From assembly GCF_040784935.1 (NCBI RefSeq), contig NZ_CP160680.1:3876501-3940500 (forward strand): 64,000 nucleotides of DNA. Reading direction: 5' to 3'. The notes under the pieces are model-generated. The model worked only from the letters and a program-made list of their open reading frames with translations. It had not been told where the DNA came from and did not search any database. Position numbers and translations under genes: made by a program. This DNA is from Lewinella sp. LCG006. Its GTDB lineage: Bacteria; Bacteroidota; Bacteroidia; Chitinophagales; Saprospiraceae. Shown here piece by piece: positions 43,688 to 51,647 of the stretch. The stretch's first letter is position 1. Each line of letters opens with the position of its first letter.

Positions 43688-44185
43688 CTTACTATACAAC
43701 TGATAATTCTCCTCATCAAAGCAAATAAAATACACCGTTTCCAAGCTCTCCAGCGAAGCATTTTTTACGGCATTAATGGCAATGGCTGCGGCCGCGGCTT
43801 TGGGATAGTGGTAAACACCTGTACTGATATTGGGAAACGCGATGGTTCGGAGCTTGTATTCCTCTGCCAACTTGAGGCTATTGAGATAGCAGTTTATTAA
43901 TTTTTGTTTTTCATTGGATTGCCCTTCATTCCAATATGGCCCCACCGTATGAATGACGTATTGCGCCGGAAGCTCTCCAGCGGTGGTGATGACCGCCTCG
44001 CCTACGTCACAACCACCTTGCCGGTTTCTGATCTGGATGCATTCATCTAAAATGGCTTTGCCGCCAGCTCGGTGGATGGCTCCATCTACGCCACCTCCAC
44101 CCAGTAGGGAAGTATTAGCAGCATTGACAATAGCGTCTACTTCCAGTTGGGTAATGTCGCCCTTCAAGAGTTTTATCTGCATCAT
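43670..44185 (-). CDS. macro-domain protein (YmdB-like, ADP-ribose/O-acetyl-ADP-ribose)
   Basis: The product has 171 residues and consists of one macro domain. Visible motifs are [19 protein letters not shown], with the adenine-binding Asp and the catalytic-type Asn, [15 protein letters not shown] around the ribose, and the C-terminal [17 protein letters not shown] phosphate loop. This is the MacroD/YmdB subgroup, which removes ADP-ribose from proteins or hydrolyses O-acetyl-ADP-ribose. The gene converges with and overlaps the IF-1-like gene by 18 bases. No ADP-ribosyltransferase partner or toxin is visible nearby. Confidence 0.92.
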   Translation of the reverse strand: MMQIKLLKGDITQLEVDAIVNAANTSLLGGGGVDGAIHRAGGKAILDECIQIRNRQGGCDVGEAVITTAGELPAQYVIHTVGPYWNEGQSNEKQKLINCYLNSLKLAEEYKLRTIAFPNISTGVYHYPKAAAAAIAINAVKNASLESLETVYFICFDEENYQLYSKLFREF

Positions 44186-44222
44186 TGATGTATTTGCGGA
44201 AAAAGAGTAATAGTCACTTTCG

Positions 44223-44257
44223 AACCATCAACCAACAACAATCAACAATCAACAAAC
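44223..44257 (-). repeat. T/G-rich 3' flank repeat (TTGTTGGTTGATGG), copy 1
   Basis: Directly after the M1 peptidase stop. Read on the - strand it shares TTGTTGGTTGATGGTT with the flank of the gene ending at 50916. Confidence 0.55.
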
Positions 44258-45931
44258 CTACTCCACCTCCTTCATCTTCACCAAAAAGCGATCCGTCGCT
44301 ACCGTAAAGTCACTCGCCGAGGTATTGAAAAGGGTGGTCTCCTGCCATTTGGTGGTACTTGGCGTTACCCGAATCATCTTTTGTTTATTGCCAAACATAA
44401 TCGGCATAGAAAACCCTTCCGCATCAGCGGCCCAACGGTAGCGCACTTCCAGTTTTTTGCCCTGCTGTTTGAGTTGGTACTCCAAAACCGGTGGCTGTGG
44501 ATAGTGGAGGTATTGCTGAAAGAAGGACTGCCAATCTTTCCCTGTCGCCTCGTTGACGTAATCGATAAAGTCTTGTGTAGTGACGAGACTGATGGCGTGT
44601 TTTTGGTAGAAACCCTTGAAGATGGCCCACCATTTTTCGTCATCGCCGATGGCATTGCGCAACGTGTGTAGCACCCAGGCTCCTTTGAAGTAGTGGTCGC
44701 TGCCGCCCCAGTTTTCCCAGTTGACGCCGAGGGGCCCAATGATCGGTTCCTGATTGTAGATGTACAGTTGCTGCTTCACGAGGTAGCGGATCGCGTCCTC
44801 ATAGCTCATGGTGTATTCTACGTAGACGGCTTCGAGGTAGGTCGTGAAGGATTCTTGTATCCACATCTCGGCCAGGTCGGATACGCCAATGCTGTTGCCA
44901 AAATATTCGTGGCCGGTTTCGTGAACGATGATGTAGTCCCAATCCATGTCATTGGGGATCATGCCGCCCAGGTAGCCGCGCATGTATTGGTTGCCGTAGG
45001 CAATGGCACTCTGGTGCTCCATACCGAGGTAAGGCGTCTCTACCAGCGCAAAGCCATCTTCCCAGAAGGGGTATTTATCCAGGTATTTTTCGTAACAAGC
45101 CAGCACCGAATGCACTTGCTGAAAGTGTTTTCTTGCACGGTCTTCATTGTAGTCTAGTACATAATAATCCAATGCCAGCGTGTCGCCATCGGCTGCGTAA
45201 TATTCGTCTGAAAAATGCGCATAATGGCCGATGTTGAGCGTCACATTGTAGTTGTCGATAGGGTAGGAGACAAACCAGTCGTAACGGTTGTATTGATCGC
45301 CTTCCTCCACTTCTCGCAGGTTTCCATTGGCTACCGCCATCATATCACTGGGCACCGTCAGACTGATAAGCATACTATCCGGTTCATCCGAAAGGTGGTC
45401 TTTGTTGGGCCACCACAGACTGGCACCATCGCCTTCGCAAGCTACGGCTATCCAGTCGCGGCCGCGCTTGTCTTCCGACCACACGAAGCCACCATCCCAG
45501 GGAGCGTTACTTGCTACCGTGGGTTGACCGTGGTAATGGACGGTAAAACTTCCCTTATCCCCTGCCCTTTGTACGCCTGGGAAATCTACAAAAACGGCAT
45601 TGTATTCCCTAATGAAAGAAAGCACCTGTTCACCCATGACAATGCGGTCGATGATCATGTTCTCGAACAAGTCGATTTGCAAACGCTGGAAGTCCGTCAC
45701 CGCCGTAAAGGCAATTTCTACCTCGCCTCTGATGATTTTTTTACGAGTATCTACCCTCAGCTGTAGCCCGTAGTAATGGACATCGTAGCAGGTGCGCTCC
45801 GGGCGCAAACTACCGCGCAGCGTATCCGCCCTGGTGAAAGAATGGTGCTGATAGAAATCAGTAGATTGGCCCCGAAGGCCAATACCTGCCAAAAGCATAA
45901 AAGATAGAGCAAGGAATAAGCGCATTTGCAT
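44258..45931 (-). CDS. secreted M1-family metallopeptidase
   Basis: This 557-residue aminopeptidase-type zinc enzyme has a signal peptide (LFLALSFMLLAGIGLRGQ). The N-terminal beta-saddle domain starts with YDVHYYGLQLRVDT. The exopeptidase motif appears as GMEHQSA rather than the classical GAMEN. The zinc site VHETGHEYFGN and the downstream WIQESFTTYLE, which provides the third ligand, are intact. The C-terminal ARM-like domain of ~250 residues seen in larger members is short. In Bacteroidetes such secreted M1 enzymes degrade peptides from external protein. A TATCTTTG promoter box lies about 20 bases upstream. Confidence 0.92.
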   Translation of the reverse strand: MQMRLFLALSFMLLAGIGLRGQSTDFYQHHSFTRADTLRGSLRPERTCYDVHYYGLQLRVDTRKKIIRGEVEIAFTAVTDFQRLQIDLFENMIIDRIVMGEQVLSFIREYNAVFVDFPGVQRAGDKGSFTVHYHGQPTVASNAPWDGGFVWSEDKRGRDWIAVACEGDGASLWWPNKDHLSDEPDSMLISLTVPSDMMAVANGNLREVEEGDQYNRYDWFVSYPIDNYNVTLNIGHYAHFSDEYYAADGDTLALDYYVLDYNEDRARKHFQQVHSVLACYEKYLDKYPFWEDGFALVETPYLGMEHQSAIAYGNQYMRGYLGGMIPNDMDWDYIIVHETGHEYFGNSIGVSDLAEMWIQESFTTYLEAVYVEYTMSYEDAIRYLVKQQLYIYNQEPIIGPLGVNWENWGGSDHYFKGAWVLHTLRNAIGDDEKWWAIFKGFYQKHAISLVTTQDFIDYVNEATGKDWQSFFQQYLHYPQPPVLEYQLKQQGKKLEVRYRWAADAEGFSMPIMFGNKQKMIRVTPSTTKWQETTLFNTSASDFTVATDRFLVKMKEVE

Positions 45932-45946
45932 ATAATTTTACTTTTG

Positions 45947-45955
45947 CAAAGATAA
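45947..45955 (-). promoter_or_regulatory. -7 box TATCTTTG for the M1 peptidase
   Basis: Matches TAnnTTTG on the - strand about 20 bases before the start codon. My position may be off by one base. Confidence 0.5.
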
Positions 45956-45975
45956 AAACGTTTTCTAACGAAAAA

Positions 45976-46530
45976 TCACCCCAAATCATCCAAGATCATC
46001 TCCTTCTTCGAATCGGTAGGATGATCATTGTTTGCATAATAGATCACCACTATCAGAAGACCAATATTCAAGATCAGGGTGTAATAAAAAAGGTACCCCT
46101 CCTGCTCATCAAGTCGGAAGAGGATATAATAGCGTTGGCCGAAAAGGTCGTCAAGTGCTGAGAAAAATCGCTGGCTATAACGTTGGTCAATGGCTGCTAT
46201 AGGTCTCGTGCCTTCAAGTAACAACATGGGGGCAAAAACCAAGAGGTAATTTAACAGGCTGTGAATTTTGTACCACCATTGCTGCTGGTACTTCATCGCC
46301 AATCTTTTACCTAAAAAGCTGGCAAGAAGAAAATAACCTCCAATAAAGACGAGAATGATTGGAAGGCTGACGTCCACCGAGGTAGATTTTGCCAAGATGC
46401 CTTTTAAAAAGGGTAATATCTCCGTGTCGTATTCCACCCCCTTGCCAAATACCCTTACTCTTCCTCCTGCTACAAAAGGAATCATCACTGCACAGGTTGC
46501 AGCCAAGAAATAATCAATTTTTGATTTCAT
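45976..46530 (-). CDS. four-helix membrane protein, unknown
   Basis: The product has 184 residues with hydrophobic segments at about residues 8-23, 57-74, 90-106 and 150-168. A basic segment (LGKRLAMKYQQQWWYKIH) lies before the third helix, and the soluble stretch between the third and fourth contains RYSQRFFSALDDLFGQRYY. The tail is acidic (TDSKKEMILDDLG). I do not recognise the family. It begins 6 bases after the stop of the PKD/T9SS gene, so both are on one transcript, which could link it to display of that protein. Confidence 0.6.
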   Translation of the reverse strand: MKSKIDYFLAATCAVMIPFVAGGRVRVFGKGVEYDTEILPFLKGILAKSTSVDVSLPIILVFIGGYFLLASFLGKRLAMKYQQQWWYKIHSLLNYLLVFAPMLLLEGTRPIAAIDQRYSQRFFSALDDLFGQRYYILFRLDEQEGYLFYYTLILNIGLLIVVIYYANNDHPTDSKKEMILDDLG

Positions 46531-46536
46531 ATACGA

Positions 46537-49500
46537 TCACCTAATCAACGTCACATCCCCCTTACGCTCCTCCACGCTACCGTCGGGTAGCTGAAAGCGA
46601 CACCAGTAGACCAATACTTCTTGCGGGTGAGGCTGCCCCTTGAATCTTCCGTCCCAACTAGCTGTAGGGTCTTGGCTGCGGTATACCTCGCTGCCCCAGC
46701 GATTGTAGACAAACAGCTCGAAATCAGTAGGCAAGCATTCGTCGGCGTAAAACAAACGGAACTGATCATTGACGCCATCCTCATTGGGAGAGAAAATATT
46801 GGGAATCATGACTTCGCAAACTGGCGGCGGAAGGCAGTCTTCAACATTCAACGTAAGTACCGTGTCAACCTGGCAGCCATTATCCCAGTATGCTTCCAGT
46901 GCAATAGGGTAAGGCCCTGCCACGGAAGCGCTAAAGTTATCAAGCAATAGCGTATTACGCATTTCACCACTGGGCAGTTGCCACACGATACTATCGGGGG
47001 GAGTGCTGAAACTTGGGGTAAGTAGCAGTAAAGAATCCCTGCACAGGGTACCCTCTACGGTAAAGCCCTCCAGTTGGAAGGTAGAACAATCTGGCAAACA
47101 TTCCTCAATGGTGATTGTAACCGTTGTTTCTGCTTCACAATTCGTAGTGATTTGGTCCAATACAAAAATGAAGGAATATTCCCCCGGCTCACTAAAGCTG
47201 GTCGTCAAGGCATCGCCCTGGAAGGTTTCAAACGTCGGGAGGAGCACCCAAAAAATATCTATTGGTTCGTCCGAAGCATAGATTCCCGTCAGGGTAATCG
47301 TGCTGTCTACACATAAAGAACCGCCAATGACAATATCCTCAATAATCAGGTCGCTACAATCGGAGGTGCAGTCGTTGACTTGTAGCACAACGTTGTCGGA
47401 ATAAACACAGCCATCCTCGGTAGTAATGGACAAAAGGACCTCAGTAGGCCCTGGTATTTCAAAAAGGTAAGTAACGGAAGGGGTATTAAAGGTTTGCCCC
47501 TCAATGCTCCAAAAATATTCGGTGATGGTAGCTGGGCTGTTGGCGGTAAAGTTGACCATCTCACCTGCACAAATGACCGGAAGAGCAAACCCTCCGATAT
47601 TCACATTTTCATTACAGTCAACACCGCAGTTTTGTATCGTAAAAATGAGGCTACCATCGTACAGACAACCTAAGCTGTTGAACAAAAAGAAATCGACGGT
47701 GTACTCACCTGGATTGGCAAAACTCACTTCTGGGTTTAGTTCGCTGAACACCTGCCCGTCCGAAAAACTCCACTGCACTTCAAAAGGAGGAACACCAATG
47801 GCAGCATAAGAAGAACTGAATTGTAAAACCTCCCCAGGACACAATTCCCCATCTACACTCAAGGCCACAGTACCTTGATCAAAGCAGGGCTCACAATCCT
47901 CGATGGTCACGGTTTGGGTGGTGATAAATTCGCAGCCAAGGGCATTGCCTAAGGTCAAGGTCACCGTGTAGATGCCCGCTGCTGCGTAAAAGTGGTCCGC
48001 TTCCGCAGTGCTCACCGTTTCAGAACCATCACCAAAGTCCCAGCTGATACTCGTAGGGGTAAAATCTGCACTATAGCTAAAGATTTGCTGATAGAGGGCA
48101 CAGCCGATTCCTGTCACTAGGGGGCTGATCTGTGCATTTGCCGGATTGCAAGGGTCTTCCTCACAATCCACTACGGTGAGCATCAGACTGGCACTGACCA
48201 TCGTTCCGGCAGGATCAGTAGCCGTCAACACCACTTCGTAAGTACCCGCACTGGTGTAGGTATGTGTTGGTTCGGGCAGAGAACTTCCAGTCGCATCGCC
48301 AAAATCCCAACTGAAATCCGTCAGATTGAGGTTGGAGTTGAAGGTGAACTGCTGCAAAGAATCGACGCACAATATCCCCGATCGCTCAATGTCGAGGCAA
48401 GCATAATCCTGGGGTATTATTGCTGTATAGCCGAGATGATTGGTATACGAATCCGCAAACCCAAAGCCGTAGCTGTAAGCTTGCACGCCCTCGGCTGCAT
48501 GTAGCTCGTGTGCGCCAGGGCCTACTTGCACACGCGTGTATTCCCACGCCGGATTCCCCGTAAAGGGAACAAATCCGCTTACCAGACTGCCGTCCAGGAT
48601 CACGTTGTCTGTCGCTTCCGCTGGTCCGAGGATAGTCACGTAGTGTTGGTCAAAATGAAAGCCCGACATGGTGTTGTTCATGCGGTTGGACGCCAACCAG
48701 CGAAAGCTCGTACCCACAAAATCGGCGGGCAGATAGGAGAGCCCGTTGGGGTCGCCTGCTTGCGAAGGTTCGCAGCTGAAGTTGTTTGTATACTGGGTCA
48801 CACTCACCGGTGCGGTGCTGCTGATCACGGTTGCCTCGGTCACCAAGGTGCTGAAAAAATCACCACGGTCAAGTAGCGCTACGCTCTCACAATCAAAAAA
48901 TAGCGTCGTGTTATCTTCGGCGGCCACAATCTTCACACGATCACCACCCTGGCCCGAGAAAGGTACAAAGTAGTACAATTCCCGCCAACCCTCCAGCGGC
49001 AGGCTTTGGTCCCACACGTGGCTATCCGCGCCCCCGTTACAGGTGCCATTAATGATGTCGGCTTGCTGTGAGCCGCTGAACACGGCCAATGGCTGGCCAC
49101 TTAGGCTGCGCACCCGCGTGCCGGTCAGCTCGCCCAGCGCTTGTATCTGGTAGTTTTGCCCGGTGCTCAGGGTCACCGTAAAGGGAACTCCCGCAGGTCT
49201 CAAACCCAGCGTCAGGGTGCTGGGGGTGATCTCCACCACGGTATTGTCCTGCGTTGCCACAATGACAAGGCTCCCCGGTTGGGCTGGTCCCGCTTCGTCA
49301 ACAATCGAGGTGATGAGGTATTCCGTTCCCAGTTCGGTCACAGGTAGTACATTGCTGCTTTCGCTGAAAAACAAACGGTAGTGATAAGCTTGCACCCGCA
49401 CGGGCGCATCAGCCGTTATCCTTAATCCTTTGTTGTCGATCTGCTCCGAGCCCTCACTGTAGTAAACGGCAGCGGGCAGGAATATTTCGGTACTTCCCGA

Positions 49501-49722
49501 AGGTACAGAGAAGGGAATAGAAAGTCCGGTAGCGGGGACATCAATACTGCCGCTAGTAGGCGCATCGGCATTAATAATCACTGAAAAAGCGGGTGCGTCA
49601 TTAAAGGCCAGGGTCAGGTTCTCCATGTAACCCAGCCAAAATAAGGTACCCGCGCTGCTCTGGGCCAAAATGCCGACGTGGATACACAACATCAAGGAAA
49701 ACAGAAGTAGACAACGGGTCAT
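46537..49722 (-). CDS. large PKD-repeat surface protein with IgGFc-binding-like N-terminus and T9SS type B tail
   Basis: This secreted protein has 1061 residues with a signal peptide (LLLFSLMLCIHVGILAQ). Residues ~25-435 resemble the IgGFc-binding N-terminal module found in many Bacteroidetes surface proteins (GTEYLITSI, PVSVTQYTNN, WDQSLPLEGWRELYYFVPF). From ~445 on there are repeated PKD/Ig-like domains, each starting near a DC pair and holding WDFGDGS or WSFSDGQ motifs. The last ~80 residues form the gliding-associated C-terminal domain (VMIPNIFSPNEDGVNDQF, VYNRWGSEVYRS, WDGRFKG). It is likely exported by T9SS and used in adhesion. It is followed closely by a small membrane protein gene. 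Confidence 0.88.
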   Translation of the reverse strand: MTRCLLLFSLMLCIHVGILAQSSAGTLFWLGYMENLTLAFNDAPAFSVIINADAPTSGSIDVPATGLSIPFSVPSGSTEIFLPAAVYYSEGSEQIDNKGLRITADAPVRVQAYHYRLFFSESSNVLPVTELGTEYLITSIVDEAGPAQPGSLVIVATQDNTVVEITPSTLTLGLRPAGVPFTVTLSTGQNYQIQALGELTGTRVRSLSGQPLAVFSGSQQADIINGTCNGGADSHVWDQSLPLEGWRELYYFVPFSGQGGDRVKIVAAEDNTTLFFDCESVALLDRGDFFSTLVTEATVISSTAPVSVTQYTNNFSCEPSQAGDPNGLSYLPADFVGTSFRWLASNRMNNTMSGFHFDQHYVTILGPAEATDNVILDGSLVSGFVPFTGNPAWEYTRVQVGPGAHELHAAEGVQAYSYGFGFADSYTNHLGYTAIIPQDYACLDIERSGILCVDSLQQFTFNSNLNLTDFSWDFGDATGSSLPEPTHTYTSAGTYEVVLTATDPAGTMVSASLMLTVVDCEEDPCNPANAQISPLVTGIGCALYQQIFSYSADFTPTSISWDFGDGSETVSTAEADHFYAAAGIYTVTLTLGNALGCEFITTQTVTIEDCEPCFDQGTVALSVDGELCPGEVLQFSSSYAAIGVPPFEVQWSFSDGQVFSELNPEVSFANPGEYTVDFFLFNSLGCLYDGSLIFTIQNCGVDCNENVNIGGFALPVICAGEMVNFTANSPATITEYFWSIEGQTFNTPSVTYLFEIPGPTEVLLSITTEDGCVYSDNVVLQVNDCTSDCSDLIIEDIVIGGSLCVDSTITLTGIYASDEPIDIFWVLLPTFETFQGDALTTSFSEPGEYSFIFVLDQITTNCEAETTVTITIEECLPDCSTFQLEGFTVEGTLCRDSLLLLTPSFSTPPDSIVWQLPSGEMRNTLLLDNFSASVAGPYPIALEAYWDNGCQVDTVLTLNVEDCLPPPVCEVMIPNIFSPNEDGVNDQFRLFYADECLPTDFELFVYNRWGSEVYRSQDPTASWDGRFKGQPHPQEVLVYWCRFQLPDGSVEERKGDVTLIR

Positions 49723-49861
49723 AAGCGGTGTGTTTTAGGCCATTGTTTAAGCGAAGGTATTGGCATAACGGGTTTAGAGGGTGTTTTGCTTACTAGGGTA
49801 GAGGAAAAAGATGTCTTCTAGCAGGCATTATTTGGGGGCCAGGCTGTCTACCACTCCACTC

Positions 49862-49906
49862 CGTTTCTCCGTAGTCAGGTATAAAACCCGACGCTATGGA
49901 GAAACG
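49862..49906 (-). repeat. GGGTTTTATACC-family element inside a larger hairpin
   Basis: CGTTTCTCC (49862-49870) pairs with GGAGAAACG (49898-49906). Read on the - strand, the interior contains GGGTTTTATACC, the core shared with the repeats at 22664-22721, in the opposite orientation. Confidence 0.6.
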
Positions 49907-49978
49907 AAGCAGAGCAGGGTGGGGGCAGACGTGTTTCGTTTTTTTGGGGTATTCTCTTTCTTCATCCCGCGTCATTTG

Positions 49979-49986
49979 TACCTTTG
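49979..49986 (+). promoter_or_regulatory. -7 box TACCTTTGCGC for fabG
   Basis: Perfect TAnnTTTG followed by GCGC, 41 bases before the fabG ATG. Confidence 0.55.
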
Positions 49987-50027
49987 CGCCTGAATATTCT
50001 TATTTACCTTCATTCTAATTCAAAAAC

Positions 50028-50777
50028 ATGGCTCTACTACAGGATAAAGTTGCCCTCATCACCGGTGGATCACGTGGCATTGGCGCTAGCATTGTAAACC
50101 GTTTTGCGCAGGCAGGTGCCCAGGTAGCCTTTACCTATCACTCTTCCAAAGAAAAAGCAGATGCACTGGCCGCAGCAGTTGCTGCCGAGCATGGCGTTAC
50201 GGTTAAAGCTTACCAGTCGGATGCAGCTTCTTTTGCTGCTGCCGAAGAATTGGCCAAGCAGGTGTTGGAGGATTTTGGGAAAATCGACGTTCTGGTCAAT
50301 AATGCTGGTATCACGCGCGACAACCTTATCCTGCGTATGAACGAAGAGCAGTGGGACCAGGTCATGGACAATAACCTCAAGTCGGTCTTCAACCTCACCA
50401 AGCAAGTGGTGCGCCCCATGATGAAAAGCCGTGCGGGTTCTATCATCAATGTTTCTTCGATTGTGGGAATCACGGGCAACGCAGGTCAGTCGAACTATGC
50501 TGCGTCGAAAGCAGGTATCATTGGTTTCTCCAAGTCGATTGCCAAAGAATTGGGCTCACGCAATGTTCGTTGCAATGTCATCGCTCCTGGCTTCATCGCT
50601 ACCGATATGACCGATGAATTGGATGAGAAAACCCGCGATGCTTACCTGGCAAATATTCCGCTACGCCGTTTCGGTGAAGGTACCGAAGTAGCAGATGCTT
50701 GTGTATTTCTCGCTTCAGATATGAGCTCCTACGTTTCCGGTCAGGTACTGAGCGTTTGTGGCGCCTTGAATTGCTAG
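50028..50777 (+). CDS. fabG: 3-oxoacyl-[acyl-carrier-protein] reductase
   Basis: FabG is the NADPH-dependent reductase of the fatty acid elongation cycle. It has 249 residues of the classical short-chain dehydrogenase fold: TGGSRGIG cofactor loop near residue 14, NNAG near 90, the catalytic Ser in INVSSIVG and Tyr-Lys in YAASKAG near 155-160. The C-terminus YVSGQVLSVCGALNC is typical, with Cys-Gly in place of the commoner Asp-Gly. It stands alone, with a TACCTTTG promoter and a strong hairpin after it. fabI is also in the window, about 6 kb away. Confidence 0.93.
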   Translation: MALLQDKVALITGGSRGIGASIVNRFAQAGAQVAFTYHSSKEKADALAAAVAAEHGVTVKAYQSDAASFAAAEELAKQVLEDFGKIDVLVNNAGITRDNLILRMNEEQWDQVMDNNLKSVFNLTKQVVRPMMKSRAGSIINVSSIVGITGNAGQSNYAASKAGIIGFSKSIAKELGSRNVRCNVIAPGFIATDMTDELDEKTRDAYLANIPLRRFGEGTEVADACVFLASDMSSYVSGQVLSVCGALNC

Positions 50778-50798
50778 CATATTACCCGCTAAAGTTAG

Positions 50799-50846
50799 AA
50801 CCGCTTAAGGCACTTTAGGATTATTCCTTCAGTGCCTTAAGTGGTT
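50799..50846 (+). terminator. long hairpin after fabG
   Basis: AACC-CTTAAGGCACT (50799-50814) pairs with AGTGCCTTAAG-GGTT (50831-50846), a 16-position stem with a G-T wobble. It lacks a T-run and may serve both the + and - strand genes. Confidence 0.7.
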
Positions 50847-50888
50847 CAATATCAAGTCGGAGTTTGGAAGTGGGAAGGTCAGTATTTG

Positions 50889-50915
50889 AACCAACAACCA
50901 TCAACCAACAACCAT
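50889..50915 (-). repeat. T/G-rich 3' flank repeat (TTGTTGGTTGATGG), copy 2
   Basis: Lies directly after the stop of the minus-strand gene at 50916. It shares TTGTTGGTTGATGGTT with the flank of the M1 gene at 44223-44257. Confidence 0.55.
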
Positions 50916-51368
50916 CTAAGCCTTATTATTCACCACCTTTTTCAGGAAAATCCGCCCGCGTTCGCGTTTGGCGTCAAAGATTTCCTGACGGATTTCCTGC
51001 CAGTAGCCATTTAGAGAGCTGCCGTTGATGGACCGGTTCCACATCAGCTGGTATTTACGTAAGAAAGGAGGCACATAATTATCACCGTTGCGATTGACGT
51101 ATTCTACCTCGTCAAGGTAGACCGAAAGATCGTCGTACAAGAAGCCAGAAAGGTTCATTTCAACAATCCTTGTATCACTGAGGTAGACATAAGATCGGCC
51201 CGATACTTTTTTGCCCTGTCGTTCAAGGTAAATCTGCACAGGGTAGCCTTTGGTAGATTGTATTCCCCCCACGGTAATCGTTCCTTCCCAAAGTCCTTCA
51301 AATTGAAGTTGGGCAGCAAGTGACCATGAAAATAGCAGACAGCAGCCAAGGACCAGAGATCGCAACAT
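50916..51368 (-). CDS. secreted small protein, unknown (lipocalin-like pattern)
   Basis: The product has 150 residues with a signal peptide (SLVLGCCLLFSWSLAAQ, cleavage near 19). The mature part starts with FEGLWEGTITVGG and continues as alternating strands (VQIYLERQGKKVSGRSYVYL, IVEMNLSGFLYDDLSVYLDE) ending with GSSLNGYWQEIRQ. This resembles small beta-sandwich or lipocalin-like proteins that measure a G-x-W start. I do not recognise a named family. Its start is 22 bases from the end of the MITE-like element, so the element could carry or disturb its promoter. Confidence 0.65.
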   Translation of the reverse strand: MLRSLVLGCCLLFSWSLAAQLQFEGLWEGTITVGGIQSTKGYPVQIYLERQGKKVSGRSYVYLSDTRIVEMNLSGFLYDDLSVYLDEVEYVNRNGDNYVPPFLRKYQLMWNRSINGSSLNGYWQEIRQEIFDAKRERGRIFLKKVVNNKA

Positions 51369-51389
51369 AGCTTGGTGTTTTTTTGTGGT

Positions 51390-51618
51390 TATAGTTCACC
51401 AACCCAGGATTTGTGAATTCTGACTTGCTCTTTTTCCGCCTCGCTGCGCCTGCCTGCCAGCGAGGCTGCCGAGCAGGCAGGTTGAAAAGCCTCGCCAACG
51501 CGCTGCGTTGCCTGCGCCTGCCTGCCGTGAGGCCACGCCGAGCAGGCAGGTTTTTCGCCTTGCGAGTCAAAAAAATAGCGGCGTCATTTTTTCACAAATC
51601 CTGACTTGGTGAACTATA
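51390..51618 (-). mobile_element. MITE-like non-coding element, copy 2
   Basis: The ~229-base element has terminal inverted repeats: TATAGTTCACCAA then CAGGATTTGTGA at the left (51390-51414) and the mirror at the right (to 51618). It matches copy 1 (42930-43124) in reverse orientation. It carries two CTGCCTGC-family palindromes (51450-51480 and 51518-51549) where copy 1 has one. Short open frames crossing it are not believable genes. Confidence 0.72.
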
Positions 51619-51647
51619 GCGAAGATAGGGATTTTTAGGAAAAAGCG

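Larger units (their letters stand above)
49723..50027. other. 305-base gap with inverted repeat and fabG promoter
   Basis: It holds the inverted repeat at 49862-49906, a near-consensus minus-strand box TACCTTCG (49759-49752) that may drive the PKD gene, and the fabG promoter. Two short open frames here, one on each strand, lack coding features. Confidence 0.55.

Noticed and set aside
49793-49993. Two 60-codon open frames on opposite strands before fabG
   Set aside because: They overlap each other, a repeat element and the fabG promoter, and have no protein features.
51298-51604. Short open frames across the MITE-like element (one on each strand)
   Set aside because: They follow the palindromic, repeated DNA and encode Arg/Ala/Cys-rich sequence with no fold; the matching copy at 42930 does not keep the frame.
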